Assembly (NCBI RefSeq): GCF_000430845.1
Contig: NZ_AUMU01000001.1
Coordinates: forward strand, 1 to 64,000
Length of the DNA: 64,000 nt
Reading direction: 5' to 3'
Source of the DNA: Chryseobacterium gregarium DSM 19109
GTDB taxonomy: Bacteria > Bacteroidota > Bacteroidia > Flavobacteriales > Weeksellaceae
Under the pieces are notes generated by a model. The model was not told where the DNA came from. It saw only the letters and a list, made by a program, of their open reading frames with translations, and ran no database searches. Made by a program: the position numbers and the translations under genes. This document shows, piece by piece, positions 16,566 through 24,961 of the stretch (within the stretch, counting starts at the first letter, position 1; each line of letters starts with the position of its first letter).

Positions 16566-16675
16566 TCATTCTTTAATTTTCCTGAGCACTTCTATTGCCT
16601 CATCTTCTGAAGCAGCATCCGAAAACTGGTCTGTTCCGGGCTTCCCAACGAAACTCCTCCAACCCGTCTTGCATG
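16566..16675 (-). pseudogene. Short C-terminal gene relic
   Basis: The minus strand reads TDQFSDAASEDEAIEVLRKI then KE and a stop, a plausible acidic protein end, preceded by frame-broken sequence. The family is not identified. The rest of the gap up to 16960 shows no gene. Confidence 0.3.
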
Positions 16676-16960
16676 GGCATTTCCAAATTCCCGGGAAAAT
16701 TCCCGCTTTGATTTCCTCCAGGTTCCCATCAATGACCCGATTTCAGGGGAACCCTCTTATTGATCTGGTGCGCAGGGAAGGGATTTTATTCATTTTACAT
16801 GGGCAACCTATTCGCAGCCTTAAAAAATGATGAATACCTGCCTGCCATTGTATGAAAGCAGTTGACTGAATGTTTGAAGTATTCATTAATATGCTGTAAT
16901 AAAAACAGATTAACGGTACTAAGTATACAATTCATCTAACTAAAAAAATACCGTCAAAGA

Positions 16961-17356
16961 ATGAACAGTAAATTAATACAATCCGCAAGCAGCCTGTTTT
17001 TAGCATTCATCGCTTTACCCTGCCTCTTTATTCCGGATGAAATCGCAAATACCTTTATCATCACTCAAGATGCCTGTGTCCCGCTGTTCATCCAGATATT
17101 AGGAGGATTCGGGTTCGGATTCGCCATGACCAACTGGATGTCCAGGACCGTGGCCATGGGCGGAATCTATGGCAAAGCCATATATATGGGAAACCTTTCC
17201 CAATTTCTGGTCGGGGCTCTGGCATTGCTGAAGTGGAATTTCAGGAACGGATTCCCCTCCGGCATTTTAGTGGCGGTCCTCATTGGATATATTATTTTTC
17301 TTGTGGTATACCTGCTCCTGTTTTTCAGCACTCCGAAAATGGAAGGAAAGAAATAA
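16961..17356 (+). CDS. Small integral membrane protein
   Basis: A 131-aa protein with about four membrane segments (SASSLFLAFIALPCLFIP; FIQILGGFGFGFAMTNWM; GNLSQFLVGALALLKW; GILVAVLIGYIIFLVVYLLL) and a short charged tail. Segment spacing recalls small DoxX-like or DUF4345-like proteins, but no diagnostic residue was seen. It stands alone and has no recognisable operon partner. Confidence 0.65.
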   Translation: MNSKLIQSASSLFLAFIALPCLFIPDEIANTFIITQDACVPLFIQILGGFGFGFAMTNWMSRTVAMGGIYGKAIYMGNLSQFLVGALALLKWNFRNGFPSGILVAVLIGYIIFLVVYLLLFFSTPKMEGKK

Positions 17357-18010
17357 AAGAATTCATTGAGACGGTAAACGGATTAACATCGATCATCCAG
17401 AATCATTGATGAGCTGATTTTATCGAAAGCTTTTGATAAATATTAGGAAATTGGGACAACAGGTTCCTTTTTCAGGAGTATGGCTTTGTTTCAATTAAGT
17501 CTATTTGAAGAAATCAGCAGGAAAGGTAGTAGCAATATAAGAGATTCAAAATACGATATATAAGCCCATCCTTTTGATATTAAAACCAAACGGGAAAATC
17601 TCAACAGGAGAGGGGGTATCCATTTTTCTCCGGTTGTTTTTAATTAAGGTAACTGGAAAGAATGGAAGTTTCGGAAATGAAAGAAATTCTGCTATAGCTA
17701 TCGGCCAGAATGTTATTTCCTTCCTCTGTTTTCAAGTCAATAGTTTCTGCAATTTCCTTTAAATAATAAAAATACGTTCTGCTTTTTGAGTTTGCAGAAC
17801 AGATTTTACAATCTGGATTTTGCTTTGGATTGACCGTTGTTCTTATCAATCACAACACATTTACTATTTACGAATGAAAGCGATTCTCTTTCCCGGTTCT
17901 GTCTTTCCTATCGTTGTTTTGTGATTTTAGAAGTGGAGTGGGGAAATCTTTATTTACAATAATTAATTGTTATAATGGAATAAAATACTCTATAAAAATT
18001 AATTATAATG
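17357..18010. other. Relic region with duplicated sequence
   Basis: Holds a segment (17581-17664) diverged but clearly homologous to 23360-23442, both containing CGGGAAAATCTCAACAGG. The minus strand downstream could encode KQNPDCKICSANSKSRTYFYY and an ETIDLKTEEGNNILAD stretch, perhaps the end of a lost gene. No intact gene. Confidence 0.4.
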
Positions 18011-18044
18011 TGACACGTTTTGTCGTCGCCTGTGTCTATATTTG
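18011..18044 (+). promoter_or_regulatory. TGACA-N5-TGTCG promoter module of the toxin operon
   Basis: TGACACGTTTTGTCG followed at the same spacing as in the other copies by the -7 element TATATTTG, about 100 bases upstream of the first gene of the operon. Confidence 0.6.
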
Positions 18045-18147
18045 CGTAAATTATAATGGGATAGTTGTTTATGGAGTATTTTTATTTTCACAGCTCAATG
18101 AATTTTCGTAAAATTGCAGATCTCATGAAAACAACAATTAATCGTTT

Positions 18148-19614
18148 ATGATGAAAAAATTACAGATTCTGCCTTTGCTGTGTGTAGGTATTTATGGATT
18201 TGGGCAGATTCCTGATTTTCCCGCTTCCCCAGCTCCTGACACAAGCAATCTGGGGAACTTTTCAAATTCTGACTATGGAAGTTCTGCAAAGCCTGCCGTT
18301 CCCTCTGTCCCTCATGGCGGTTTACCTAACCAAAGGAGCGCCCAGATAGAACAGCAAAACCGAAGAATGGTTCAGGATGATTTTAAAAGGATGGCCCAGG
18401 AACAGGAACTCACAAACAACAAAGAAGAATACAACAGGCAACAGGCCTTGGAGCATTCATTTTATAACCTTCCTTCTTTGTCAGGAAAAGCAGGGACACA
18501 AGCTTATTACGATGCTTACACTCAACTGGCATCACTCAATCCTGAAAACTACCCTGTCAGTGAAGCCAATTTCATCGTGGAAAATGCTTACTACGGGGGC
18601 AAACAGGATTTTAGCCAGTTCAGATCCGGTATCCGGAAAACGGCAAAACAGCTCATGCAGAAAATGAAGGAAAGAAAACAGGATACGGAAAGCAATACAG
18701 ACAAAAACCTGATGATATTTGAGTTGTTCTCCAAAGGCATGAAGCTGGGAGGCGTACAGCACAAAGCCGTCAAATACGATTTTGAGGATTACATGGGCAT
18801 AAAGGATTGGAGCAAAATGTTTGTTTCCAAACTTTTAAAGACAGGCTCAGGACAATGCCATTCGATGCCTTTGCTGTATCTGATGTTGGCAGAAGAAATG
18901 AATACGGAAGCCTATTTAGCGTATGCCCCAAACCATACCTATGTCAAATTTAGGGATGGCGAAGGGGAGTGGCAGAATGCAGAGCTTACCAATGGCATTT
19001 TTACGGCCAATTCTTTAATCCTGGAATCCGGATACATTAAATCCGAGGCTTTGCAGAATGACATTTATATGAAAAGCCTGAGCAAAAAGGAATTGTTAGC
19101 GCAGTTCTATGCTGATTTGGCCAACGGGTACATCCACAAATACGGAATGGATGAGTTTGTAGGCCATACTTTAGATAAGGCATTGGAATACGCCCCCAAT
19201 AATATCTATGCCAACCAGCTTAAATCCATGTACCAACAGGCAAGGTTAGCGTATGTGGCAGGCCAGTTAGGGGTGACGGATGTAGAGGACCCGGAAGACC
19301 TAAAAAAAATAAGGTTTTACCCTCAGGCAGTCGCTTTGTTACAGGAAACCAAAGCCCAGTTTAACCATATTGACAATCTGGGATTTGTAATGATGCCCGA
19401 AGGCGCTTATGCGCAGTGGCTGGGCAATGTGAAAGGCGAGTCCAACAGGCAGAAAAGTGAAGAATTGGCTGAAAGAATGAGACAGGTGAATGCCGGAAAA
19501 CAAAAGCAGAAACAGCAGGAAGCTTTAAGAAAAGCCCGGGAACAAAAGAAAAGAGAATCCGAACCTTCAACAGAGAAAGCCCGATATACCCCTATAGACC
19601 CAAGCAAACTATAA
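18148..19614 (+). CDS. Secreted transglutaminase-like protein, first paralogue
   Basis: A 488-aa protein with signal peptide (MMKKLQILPLLCVGIYGFGQ), a Pro/Ser-rich linker, a coiled-coil stretch and a central domain with GSGQCHSMPLLYLMLAEEM, then LAYAPNHTYVKF and NAELTNGIF. The cysteine after GQ, the histidine in APNH and a later polar residue fit a transglutaminase-like catalytic triad. The C-terminus is very basic and Q/K/R-rich. The next gene encodes a shorter paralogue with the same core. Its stop overlaps that start by one base. Probably processes, anchors or delivers the Rhs-core toxin encoded downstream (inference). Confidence 0.7.
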   Translation: MMKKLQILPLLCVGIYGFGQIPDFPASPAPDTSNLGNFSNSDYGSSAKPAVPSVPHGGLPNQRSAQIEQQNRRMVQDDFKRMAQEQELTNNKEEYNRQQALEHSFYNLPSLSGKAGTQAYYDAYTQLASLNPENYPVSEANFIVENAYYGGKQDFSQFRSGIRKTAKQLMQKMKERKQDTESNTDKNLMIFELFSKGMKLGGVQHKAVKYDFEDYMGIKDWSKMFVSKLLKTGSGQCHSMPLLYLMLAEEMNTEAYLAYAPNHTYVKFRDGEGEWQNAELTNGIFTANSLILESGYIKSEALQNDIYMKSLSKKELLAQFYADLANGYIHKYGMDEFVGHTLDKALEYAPNNIYANQLKSMYQQARLAYVAGQLGVTDVEDPEDLKKIRFYPQAVALLQETKAQFNHIDNLGFVMMPEGAYAQWLGNVKGESNRQKSEELAERMRQVNAGKQKQKQQEALRKAREQKKRESEPSTEKARYTPIDPSKL

Positions 19615-20720
19615 TGAAAAGAAATTTACCCTATACATTCCTGTTATCCTTCACCTTTATATGGCTGGGTACCGGAATCTTAAAAGCCCAAAACAACCAG
19701 TTTTACAATGATGCGTACCAGACCATCGACAACATGCTGGATGATAAGCAGGAATACAGCTTCAAAGACGCGGTATTCAGTGTAGAGAATGCCTATTATC
19801 AGGGGAAATTAGACACGGTGCAGCTCAATAACCAGGTCAGGTTTTTAACGAGGTTTGCAAAGGCCATCATGGCAAACAGGGAGCTGACCTATAAGCAGTC
19901 CGATAAAGATAAAGTGAGCAAGTATGCCGCAGTGTATTCCATCATGTGCCGGTCTTTACCCATTGCCGTTAAAGATACCGTCGTTCAGTATAAGCCCTTT
20001 AGCTATGATTTTAAGGATGTTTTCGGGCATCATGACATCACCAGCCTTTTTGTGTCAAAATTGTTAATGACCAAAAAGGGGAACTGTAATTCCATGCCTT
20101 ATCTCTACAAAATTTTAGCAGAGGAATTGGGAGTGGAGGCAAATCTGGCATTAGCACCGAACCATTTTTATATCAAGCATCAGATCAAATCCGATGGCTG
20201 GTACAATACCGAGCTTACCAGTGGCATATTTCCACAGGATTCGTGGCTGATGGCTTCCGGCTACATTCACCTGGATGCCATCAAAAACGGGGTGTTTATG
20301 AAAGCCCTGAACAATAAAGAAAGCCTTGCTTTATGCCTGTTTGATCTGGCACAGGCATACAACAGGAATTTTCCTGATAACGACGGGGCGTTTGTATTAA
20401 AGGCTGTAAACAGGGCCATAGAGATTTACCCCAACTTTGCCAGGGCCTTAATCCTAAAGGCTGAAACCCACAAAGCACAGTTTGAAAAGCTGATGGATCA
20501 ACAGAATTTAAGTTCCACCGGTCCTGAAAACATAAAAAAGGCCCAGCAGGACCCGAAAGCCAAAGAACTCATGGAGCTGATGACTCAGGAATATACCCAC
20601 CTCTATGAGCTTGGTTACCGGCAGATGCCGGAGGAGATGTATCTGGACTGGTTGGTATCACTAAAAACAGAAAGAGAAAAATACGAGGATAAAAAATTAT
20701 TAAATAACTTTACGCAATAA
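19614..20720 (+). CDS. Secreted transglutaminase-like protein, second paralogue
   Basis: A 368-aa protein with a signal peptide and the same core: FSVENAYYQGKLD, YDFKDVFGHHDITSLFVSKL, KKGNCNSMPYLYKILAEELG, ALAPNHFYIKH, NTELTSGIF and MASGYIHLDAI. Cys and His are conserved with the upstream paralogue; that gene additionally carries a linker and a basic tail. A helical repeat region with PNFARALILKAETHKAQ (TPR-like) follows. It ends four bases before the Rhs-core gene, so the three are one transcription unit. Confidence 0.7.
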   Translation: MKRNLPYTFLLSFTFIWLGTGILKAQNNQFYNDAYQTIDNMLDDKQEYSFKDAVFSVENAYYQGKLDTVQLNNQVRFLTRFAKAIMANRELTYKQSDKDKVSKYAAVYSIMCRSLPIAVKDTVVQYKPFSYDFKDVFGHHDITSLFVSKLLMTKKGNCNSMPYLYKILAEELGVEANLALAPNHFYIKHQIKSDGWYNTELTSGIFPQDSWLMASGYIHLDAIKNGVFMKALNNKESLALCLFDLAQAYNRNFPDNDGAFVLKAVNRAIEIYPNFARALILKAETHKAQFEKLMDQQNLSSTGPENIKKAQQDPKAKELMELMTQEYTHLYELGYRQMPEEMYLDWLVSLKTEREKYEDKKLLNNFTQ

Positions 20721-20723
20721 CAG

Positions 20724-21923
20724 ATGACCATGAAAAGAATTGTATTGACTGGCTTTGTGCTTATGGCAGGATTTACACAGGCACAGGAAAAAAGTAAACC
20801 CCAGGCAAAGGCCAAAGCCGAGAAGCCCTACCTCAATCCTGTAAAGCTTACCAAAGAAGAAAGGAACAGGCCCTACATGGATGAGGTTTTGAAATCAAGA
20901 GACCCGTTAACTCCGGAGGAAGCAGAAAGGAGGAGAAAAAACATTGAAGCCGGAAACCCTTTTAAGAAATATGGATATTACCCCAAGGTAGCGACCCTCA
21001 GCAAAGGAAAGTATTTAGAGTTCCATGACAAGGATTCTATTGTAAGCATCGGTTCAGTAAGGTTCAACAGAAAGACCAAAGAAATTGTTGGGTTCAGGGA
21101 GATCGATTTGAGTGACCCGGATGCCCAGCCTTACATGGATACCGCAGGGAGATGGTTTTCTCCTGATCCGTTGAGTGAAGAGTTTAGAGCATGGTCTCCA
21201 TATAATTATGCAGTAAATAATCCTCTGAGGTTTATTGATCCTGATGGTAGAGAAGCTACAGATATTTATAAATTGGACAAAATAGGTAATCTGACTTGGA
21301 TGGCTGAATCTAAAACAGATGTTATTTATGCTGAAAACAACTTTGATAATAGTGGTAATTTAAAAGCTAATAATGATGGAGGTGTTGAGGTTGGTGAACA
21401 AGGATATATAGCTAAGAATTTACAAGAAATAACAATGGATTCTCCTATGACATCAGCTCAAAAAACAACAGAGTCCTCATCAAAACTTTCAACTCTTAGT
21501 TTTTACAATAACACTGGAAAAGCACAAGAAGTTGCAGAATATATGTATAAAAATACAGGTGTTGAATTCTCTAATTCAAGCTATAATGGTAATAAAGGAG
21601 GTGTTTTTTCTGTGATTTCAACATTACATTTGACTGCATCAACATTGGTAGACCCAAAAACTTTTATGAAAAACTTTAATGTAGGTGGTGATTATTTTAT
21701 GCAAAGTACATTGACAGCAAATGACCATAATCATCCAGGTAATACTCTTCCAAGTGGGTATTTGTTAAAGGATGGTAAACTACTTCCGAGATCGTCATAT
21801 ATGGATGGTTCCAGGGGGCATGTAGACTATCATAATACTACTGATAGTGCTTTTAATGGTGTGAAATTTAGACTATTCTCAAAAGGAAAATACTTTAATT
21901 ATGATTCAAATGGTGCAAATTAA
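20724..21923 (+). CDS. Short Rhs-core protein with JAB-like toxin C-terminus
   Basis: A 399-aa protein: signal peptide (MKRIVLTGFVLMAGFTQAQ), a basic linker, one Rhs core ([33 protein letters not shown] at about residues 138-170) and a variable C-terminus of about 230 residues. The end contains ANDHNHPGNTLPSGY and RGHVDYHNTTDSAFNG, resembling the JAB-like toxin 1 family; the HNHP element could bind metal. It lacks the large Rhs shell, so secretion is likely by the signal peptide with the two upstream proteins. GC content falls sharply after the core, as expected for a swapped toxin cassette. Confidence 0.75.
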   Translation: MTMKRIVLTGFVLMAGFTQAQEKSKPQAKAKAEKPYLNPVKLTKEERNRPYMDEVLKSRDPLTPEEAERRRKNIEAGNPFKKYGYYPKVATLSKGKYLEFHDKDSIVSIGSVRFNRKTKEIVGFREIDLSDPDAQPYMDTAGRWFSPDPLSEEFRAWSPYNYAVNNPLRFIDPDGREATDIYKLDKIGNLTWMAESKTDVIYAENNFDNSGNLKANNDGGVEVGEQGYIAKNLQEITMDSPMTSAQKTTESSSKLSTLSFYNNTGKAQEVAEYMYKNTGVEFSNSSYNGNKGGVFSVISTLHLTASTLVDPKTFMKNFNVGGDYFMQSTLTANDHNHPGNTLPSGYLLKDGKLLPRSSYMDGSRGHVDYHNTTDSAFNGVKFRLFSKGKYFNYDSNGAN

Positions 21924-21930
21924 AAATAAT

Positions 21931-22482
21931 ATGAAAATTTATATCATAGCATTTATTTTATTTTTTAATAATGCTATATCGCAAACAAAAAAAGGAGATT
22001 GCTTTTCTCTAAATCCTTTTATAAACGTTTTTATTGAAAACCTTATCAGCAAAGAGGTTAATCTCGATAAAAATTATTTAACCTTAATAAGTTTGAAGGA
22101 TAAAGAAGGAAACTATAACATTGATTTAGAGTTGACATCTGGCGATATTAAAACCTTTAAGGTTGTATCACCGAAAGAAGCAAAAAAAGCATATGGTAAC
22201 ATTACAATCTTGTTAGTAGGGAAAACTGATGAAGATCTGAAGTTTTTAAAAAAATCAATCGGGAAATCCAATAGAGTGTTTTTAAATAAAGATAAATCTA
22301 AAAATAATACATCCTTTTATGATGAAGATTATGTTTGGAGTACATTCTTTGATACAAAAAAAGAGTTAATCAATTTTTATATACCTGAAGAAAAAGAATC
22401 TGCTGATAAAATCTTCAATGATATAAAAAATGATATTCATATTAGTCTAAACTTTAAGACAATAGATTGTAATTGCTTTTAA
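21931..22482 (+). CDS. Candidate immunity protein for the JAB-like toxin
   Basis: A 183-aa protein from MKIYIIAFILFFNNAISQ, a signal peptide, with a charged domain (NITILLVGKTDEDLKFL; VWSTFFDTKKELINFY) and a C-terminal DCNCF. It starts eight bases after the toxin stop and shares its low GC. No family is recognised; immunity is inferred from order and from export to the compartment where the toxin is exposed. An upstream in-frame ATG within the toxin gene is possible but would spoil the signal peptide. Confidence 0.6.
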   Translation: MKIYIIAFILFFNNAISQTKKGDCFSLNPFINVFIENLISKEVNLDKNYLTLISLKDKEGNYNIDLELTSGDIKTFKVVSPKEAKKAYGNITILLVGKTDEDLKFLKKSIGKSNRVFLNKDKSKNNTSFYDEDYVWSTFFDTKKELINFYIPEEKESADKIFNDIKNDIHISLNFKTIDCNCF

Positions 22483-22665
22483 AATTAATTCTTTTCTTTC
22501 ATTTTTTAAGTTTGAAAACTTAGATGAAAATGGATGTAAATTCAATCTGCTATTTATATTACAAAGCTGTTGGTTTTCTGTGTTTAATATATAAAATATG
22601 AAACTCATATGTCTTCAAATTTTTAAGTCTTCTTTATAAGTACGAAAACTAAAAAGAATAAAACA

Positions 22666-22699
22666 CGACACCTTTTGTCGCATTACCGCAACAGCTTTG
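22666..22699 (+). promoter_or_regulatory. CGACA-N5-TGTCG promoter module, copy 2
   Basis: CGACACCTTTTGTCG and, at the same spacing as in copy 1, CAGCTTTG, in front of the second 88/90-aa gene. The upstream 40 bases (CTTTATAAGTACG and following) are shared with copy 3. Confidence 0.6.
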
Positions 22700-22712
22700 T
22701 AAAAAATAGTCT

Positions 22713-22985
22713 ATGAAACTCAAAGCAATCATACGGGAAGAAGTACAGGTCAATGCCAAAAGCATTATTGTAGAATTTTCAGAGGATCCTAAAAAGCAGC
22801 ACTTTGAAGTGAAATGCAGTTTCAGCCCTTACCAGAAGAAGATGAGAAAATGGGATGCCTGGGACTTGAAGATCCGGTTTGAATCTGAAATTTTCACGGA
22901 AGCAAAAACAGGGGAGAAATCCTATTTTACCCATCTGGTCTGCGACCAGGCTTGGGAACACAGCACAATCCTTGGCGTAAAATAA
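22713..22985 (+). CDS. 90-aa protein, paralogue of the 88-aa gene at 13153
   Basis: Begins MKLKAIIREEVQVNAKSIIV and shares nearly all positions with its paralogue, including FEVKCSF, KIRFESEIFTEAKTGEKSYF and CDQA. The C-terminus differs (EHSTILGVK). It is preceded by the same palindromic promoter. Function unknown. That two near-identical genes stand at the right-hand borders of two accessory clusters suggests a mobile or cluster-associated element. Confidence 0.65.
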   Translation: MKLKAIIREEVQVNAKSIIVEFSEDPKKQHFEVKCSFSPYQKKMRKWDAWDLKIRFESEIFTEAKTGEKSYFTHLVCDQAWEHSTILGVK

Positions 22986-23224
22986 ATCCTGTATTTAAAA
23001 TCTAATCATCTTTAGAATACTATATATTTGGAAATATAGCTCAGAAAAAAGCGCAGTTTTTGAAGATTAGGATAAATTCCACGCTAAGAACTACGATACC
23101 AATATTTACCTACAGGGAAATAATCCATTAAATTCAGATAGTATTACCAGATACTCGATTGCCAACATCATCGAAATTTTATATACCTAGAAATTGATGC
23201 CGCTTCATGTCGGTTTAGGTTTTA

Positions 23225-23350
23225 ATAAGAATTTTTAGCTGTCCAATCCTTGGCAATGATACCTAAGAATAGTCTGTGTTTTCCCTGTTCTAGGAGGACC
23301 TTCAATAACACTTAACGGACTTGAAAATGCTTTGCTCACGCCATCTTTTT
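23225..23350 (-). pseudogene. Walker-A fragment of a superfamily I helicase
   Basis: The minus strand reads AFSSPLSVIEGPPRTGKTQT then IL, the P-loop region typical of large AAA_11/DUF2726 helicases (GPPGTGKTQT with G changed to R), followed by a stop. Only this core survives. A DUF2726 C-terminal relic of the same protein type lies at 5417-5960. Confidence 0.6.
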
Positions 23351-23359
23351 AACTAAGGT

Positions 23360-23442
23360 TAAAACTAAACGGGAAAATCTCAACAGGGGAGGAGTGTCTG
23401 CTTTTCTCTAGTTGTTTGATTAAGTTAAATTGGAAAGAATTG
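23360..23442. repeat. Diverged repeat of 17581-17664
   Basis: AAACGGGAAAATCTCAACAG is shared with 17586 onwards; the homology continues with gaps to GGAAAGAAT. It marks a duplicated relic segment, not a gene. Confidence 0.6.
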
Positions 23443-23487
23443 GATTTTCCAGAACAATGAGTTCTTTCTGGATAGCAATTTTCAAGT

Positions 23488-23760
23488 CCTCTTTATAAGT
23501 ACGGAAACTAAAAGAATAAAACACGACACGTTTTGTCGTATTACTGTAATAGCTTTGGAAAAAATGATTAATAAAAACTCAAAACAACGAATGCAAATAA
23601 ATGGAGGTAATATCAAAAGCATTATTGTAGAATTTTTAGAGAATTCTAAAAAGTAACATTTTTAAGTGAAATGTAGTTTTATTCTTAGAAAAAAGAAAAG
23701 AGAAAATAGATTAATACCTTGGAATGGAAATTAAGTTTGAATTTTACTAAAATAGAAAGA
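23488..23760 (+). pseudogene. Decayed third copy of the 88-aa gene with its promoter module
   Basis: The promoter CGACACGTTTTGTCG with -7 TAGCTTTG (23524-23557) is intact, but the following coding part (AGCATTATTGTAGAATTTT resembles codons 16-21) has stops and indels. The repeat of 22627 onward begins with CTTTATAAGTACGG. It shows local duplication followed by decay; 23760-24000 holds nothing. Confidence 0.65.
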
Positions 23761-23999
23761 ATCTTTAGAGATGAATAATTTATAATGAGTTATTTTAAGG
23801 AAATTACTAACTCGAAAAGTATAATAATATATTGATAATCAATATATTATTATGTTTTTTTAAAATTTTACATAGTGTTACAAAAAAATAAATATAATAT
23901 GTTAGAATATGCAAAGCTGTTTTATATTAATTAACTATAAAAGGAATATAATTATTTAAGCTAAATAACACTATAATTGGAATTAAAATAAGAAAGTTA

Positions 24000-24067
24000 A
24001 ATGGAGAAATTCATCCATTATTTTTAATATCTTAGCAGTTTATAATCAATGGAGAAGTTTCTCCATT
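24000..24067. promoter_or_regulatory. Two palindromic operator candidates upstream of the defence operon
   Basis: AATGGAGAAGTTTCTCCATT (24048-24067) has perfect 9-bp arms around GT. A weaker site AATGGA-N8-TCCATT lies at 24000-24019. They are 28 bases before the first start codon, suggesting repression, perhaps by the XRE protein encoded at the far end of the island. Confidence 0.6.
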
Positions 24068-24094
24068 TACTAATATAATAATATTTTATCATAA

Positions 24095-24961
24095 ATGAAC
24101 TTAAGATTTTCCGGACATGATACTTTTCACTGCAAACAACAGTGGTTATTAAAAGGAATTAGGCTAATAGAAGAACATGAGAATTTAGCATTTAATAACA
24201 CATCTAAAGCAATAAAATTCTTAGGTGTTGGAAAAAATATGGTTTCATCGGTCAAGTATTGGTTAGAATCTTTTCATATCACGTCTTCTCATAATATAAC
24301 AGAAATAGGAAATTTATTATTAGGTAGGCAAGGATATGATCCTTATTTAGAAGATGAAGGAACTCTCTGGCTACTACAGTATTATCTATGTCAAACAAAG
24401 TATGCTAGTATATTTAACATTTTATTTACGGAATATTTTAAAGATAAAGTATCCTATGAGTTTACAGAGGAACGAGTTTTAAACTTCTTAAAAAAACTGA
24501 TAGAAGAAAATGATTTTAAAACAATTAGTCCGAATACATTATCTACAGATTTTAAAGTATTTATAAGGTCTTATGTGTCTTTGTCAAAAGAAAACCGAAC
24601 ACTAGAAGATGACTTTAATTCTCCTCTCCTTGAACTTAATTTAATCGAGTCTCCGGAAAAAGATGTCTTTAAGATAAATAAAACAGATAGACAGATACCT
24701 CCGTATATTTTTGCGTTTTTGATTTTGGAGATCGCTTATAAATTGAATAAAAGTAATTTGAGTTATAAAGTCTTACAAGAAACGGTTGGTAACTATTTCT
24801 GTCTTACAAATGACAGTTTAGAAGAACAGATCCACAAGCTTAGAGAAACATCTGTAAATTTTGTATATAATGAAGATGGAGGAACAGCAAACGTTCAGAT
24901 TAAAAATAATACTAAACAAGAAAGAGCAAATATTCTTGAGCAACACTATGCAGTACAATAA
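24095..24961 (+). CDS. sspB: DUF4007-family protein, SspB-like (phosphorothioation)
   Basis: A 288-aa protein opening MNLRFSGHDTFHCKQQWLLK, the hallmark FSGHxTFxxxxxWL of DUF4007. In the SspABCD single-strand phosphorothioation system SspB is a DUF4007 DNA nickase (family knowledge). The rest includes FLGVGKNMVSSVKYWLESF and LWLLQYYLCQTKYASIFN, both typical. The gene overlaps the ATPase gene by 14 bases and is followed by the PAPS-reductase-like gene, the SspB-C-D order. The region is much more AT-rich than the flanks. Confidence 0.8.
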   Translation: MNLRFSGHDTFHCKQQWLLKGIRLIEEHENLAFNNTSKAIKFLGVGKNMVSSVKYWLESFHITSSHNITEIGNLLLGRQGYDPYLEDEGTLWLLQYYLCQTKYASIFNILFTEYFKDKVSYEFTEERVLNFLKKLIEENDFKTISPNTLSTDFKVFIRSYVSLSKENRTLEDDFNSPLLELNLIESPEKDVFKINKTDRQIPPYIFAFLILEIAYKLNKSNLSYKVLQETVGNYFCLTNDSLEEQIHKLRETSVNFVYNEDGGTANVQIKNNTKQERANILEQHYAVQ

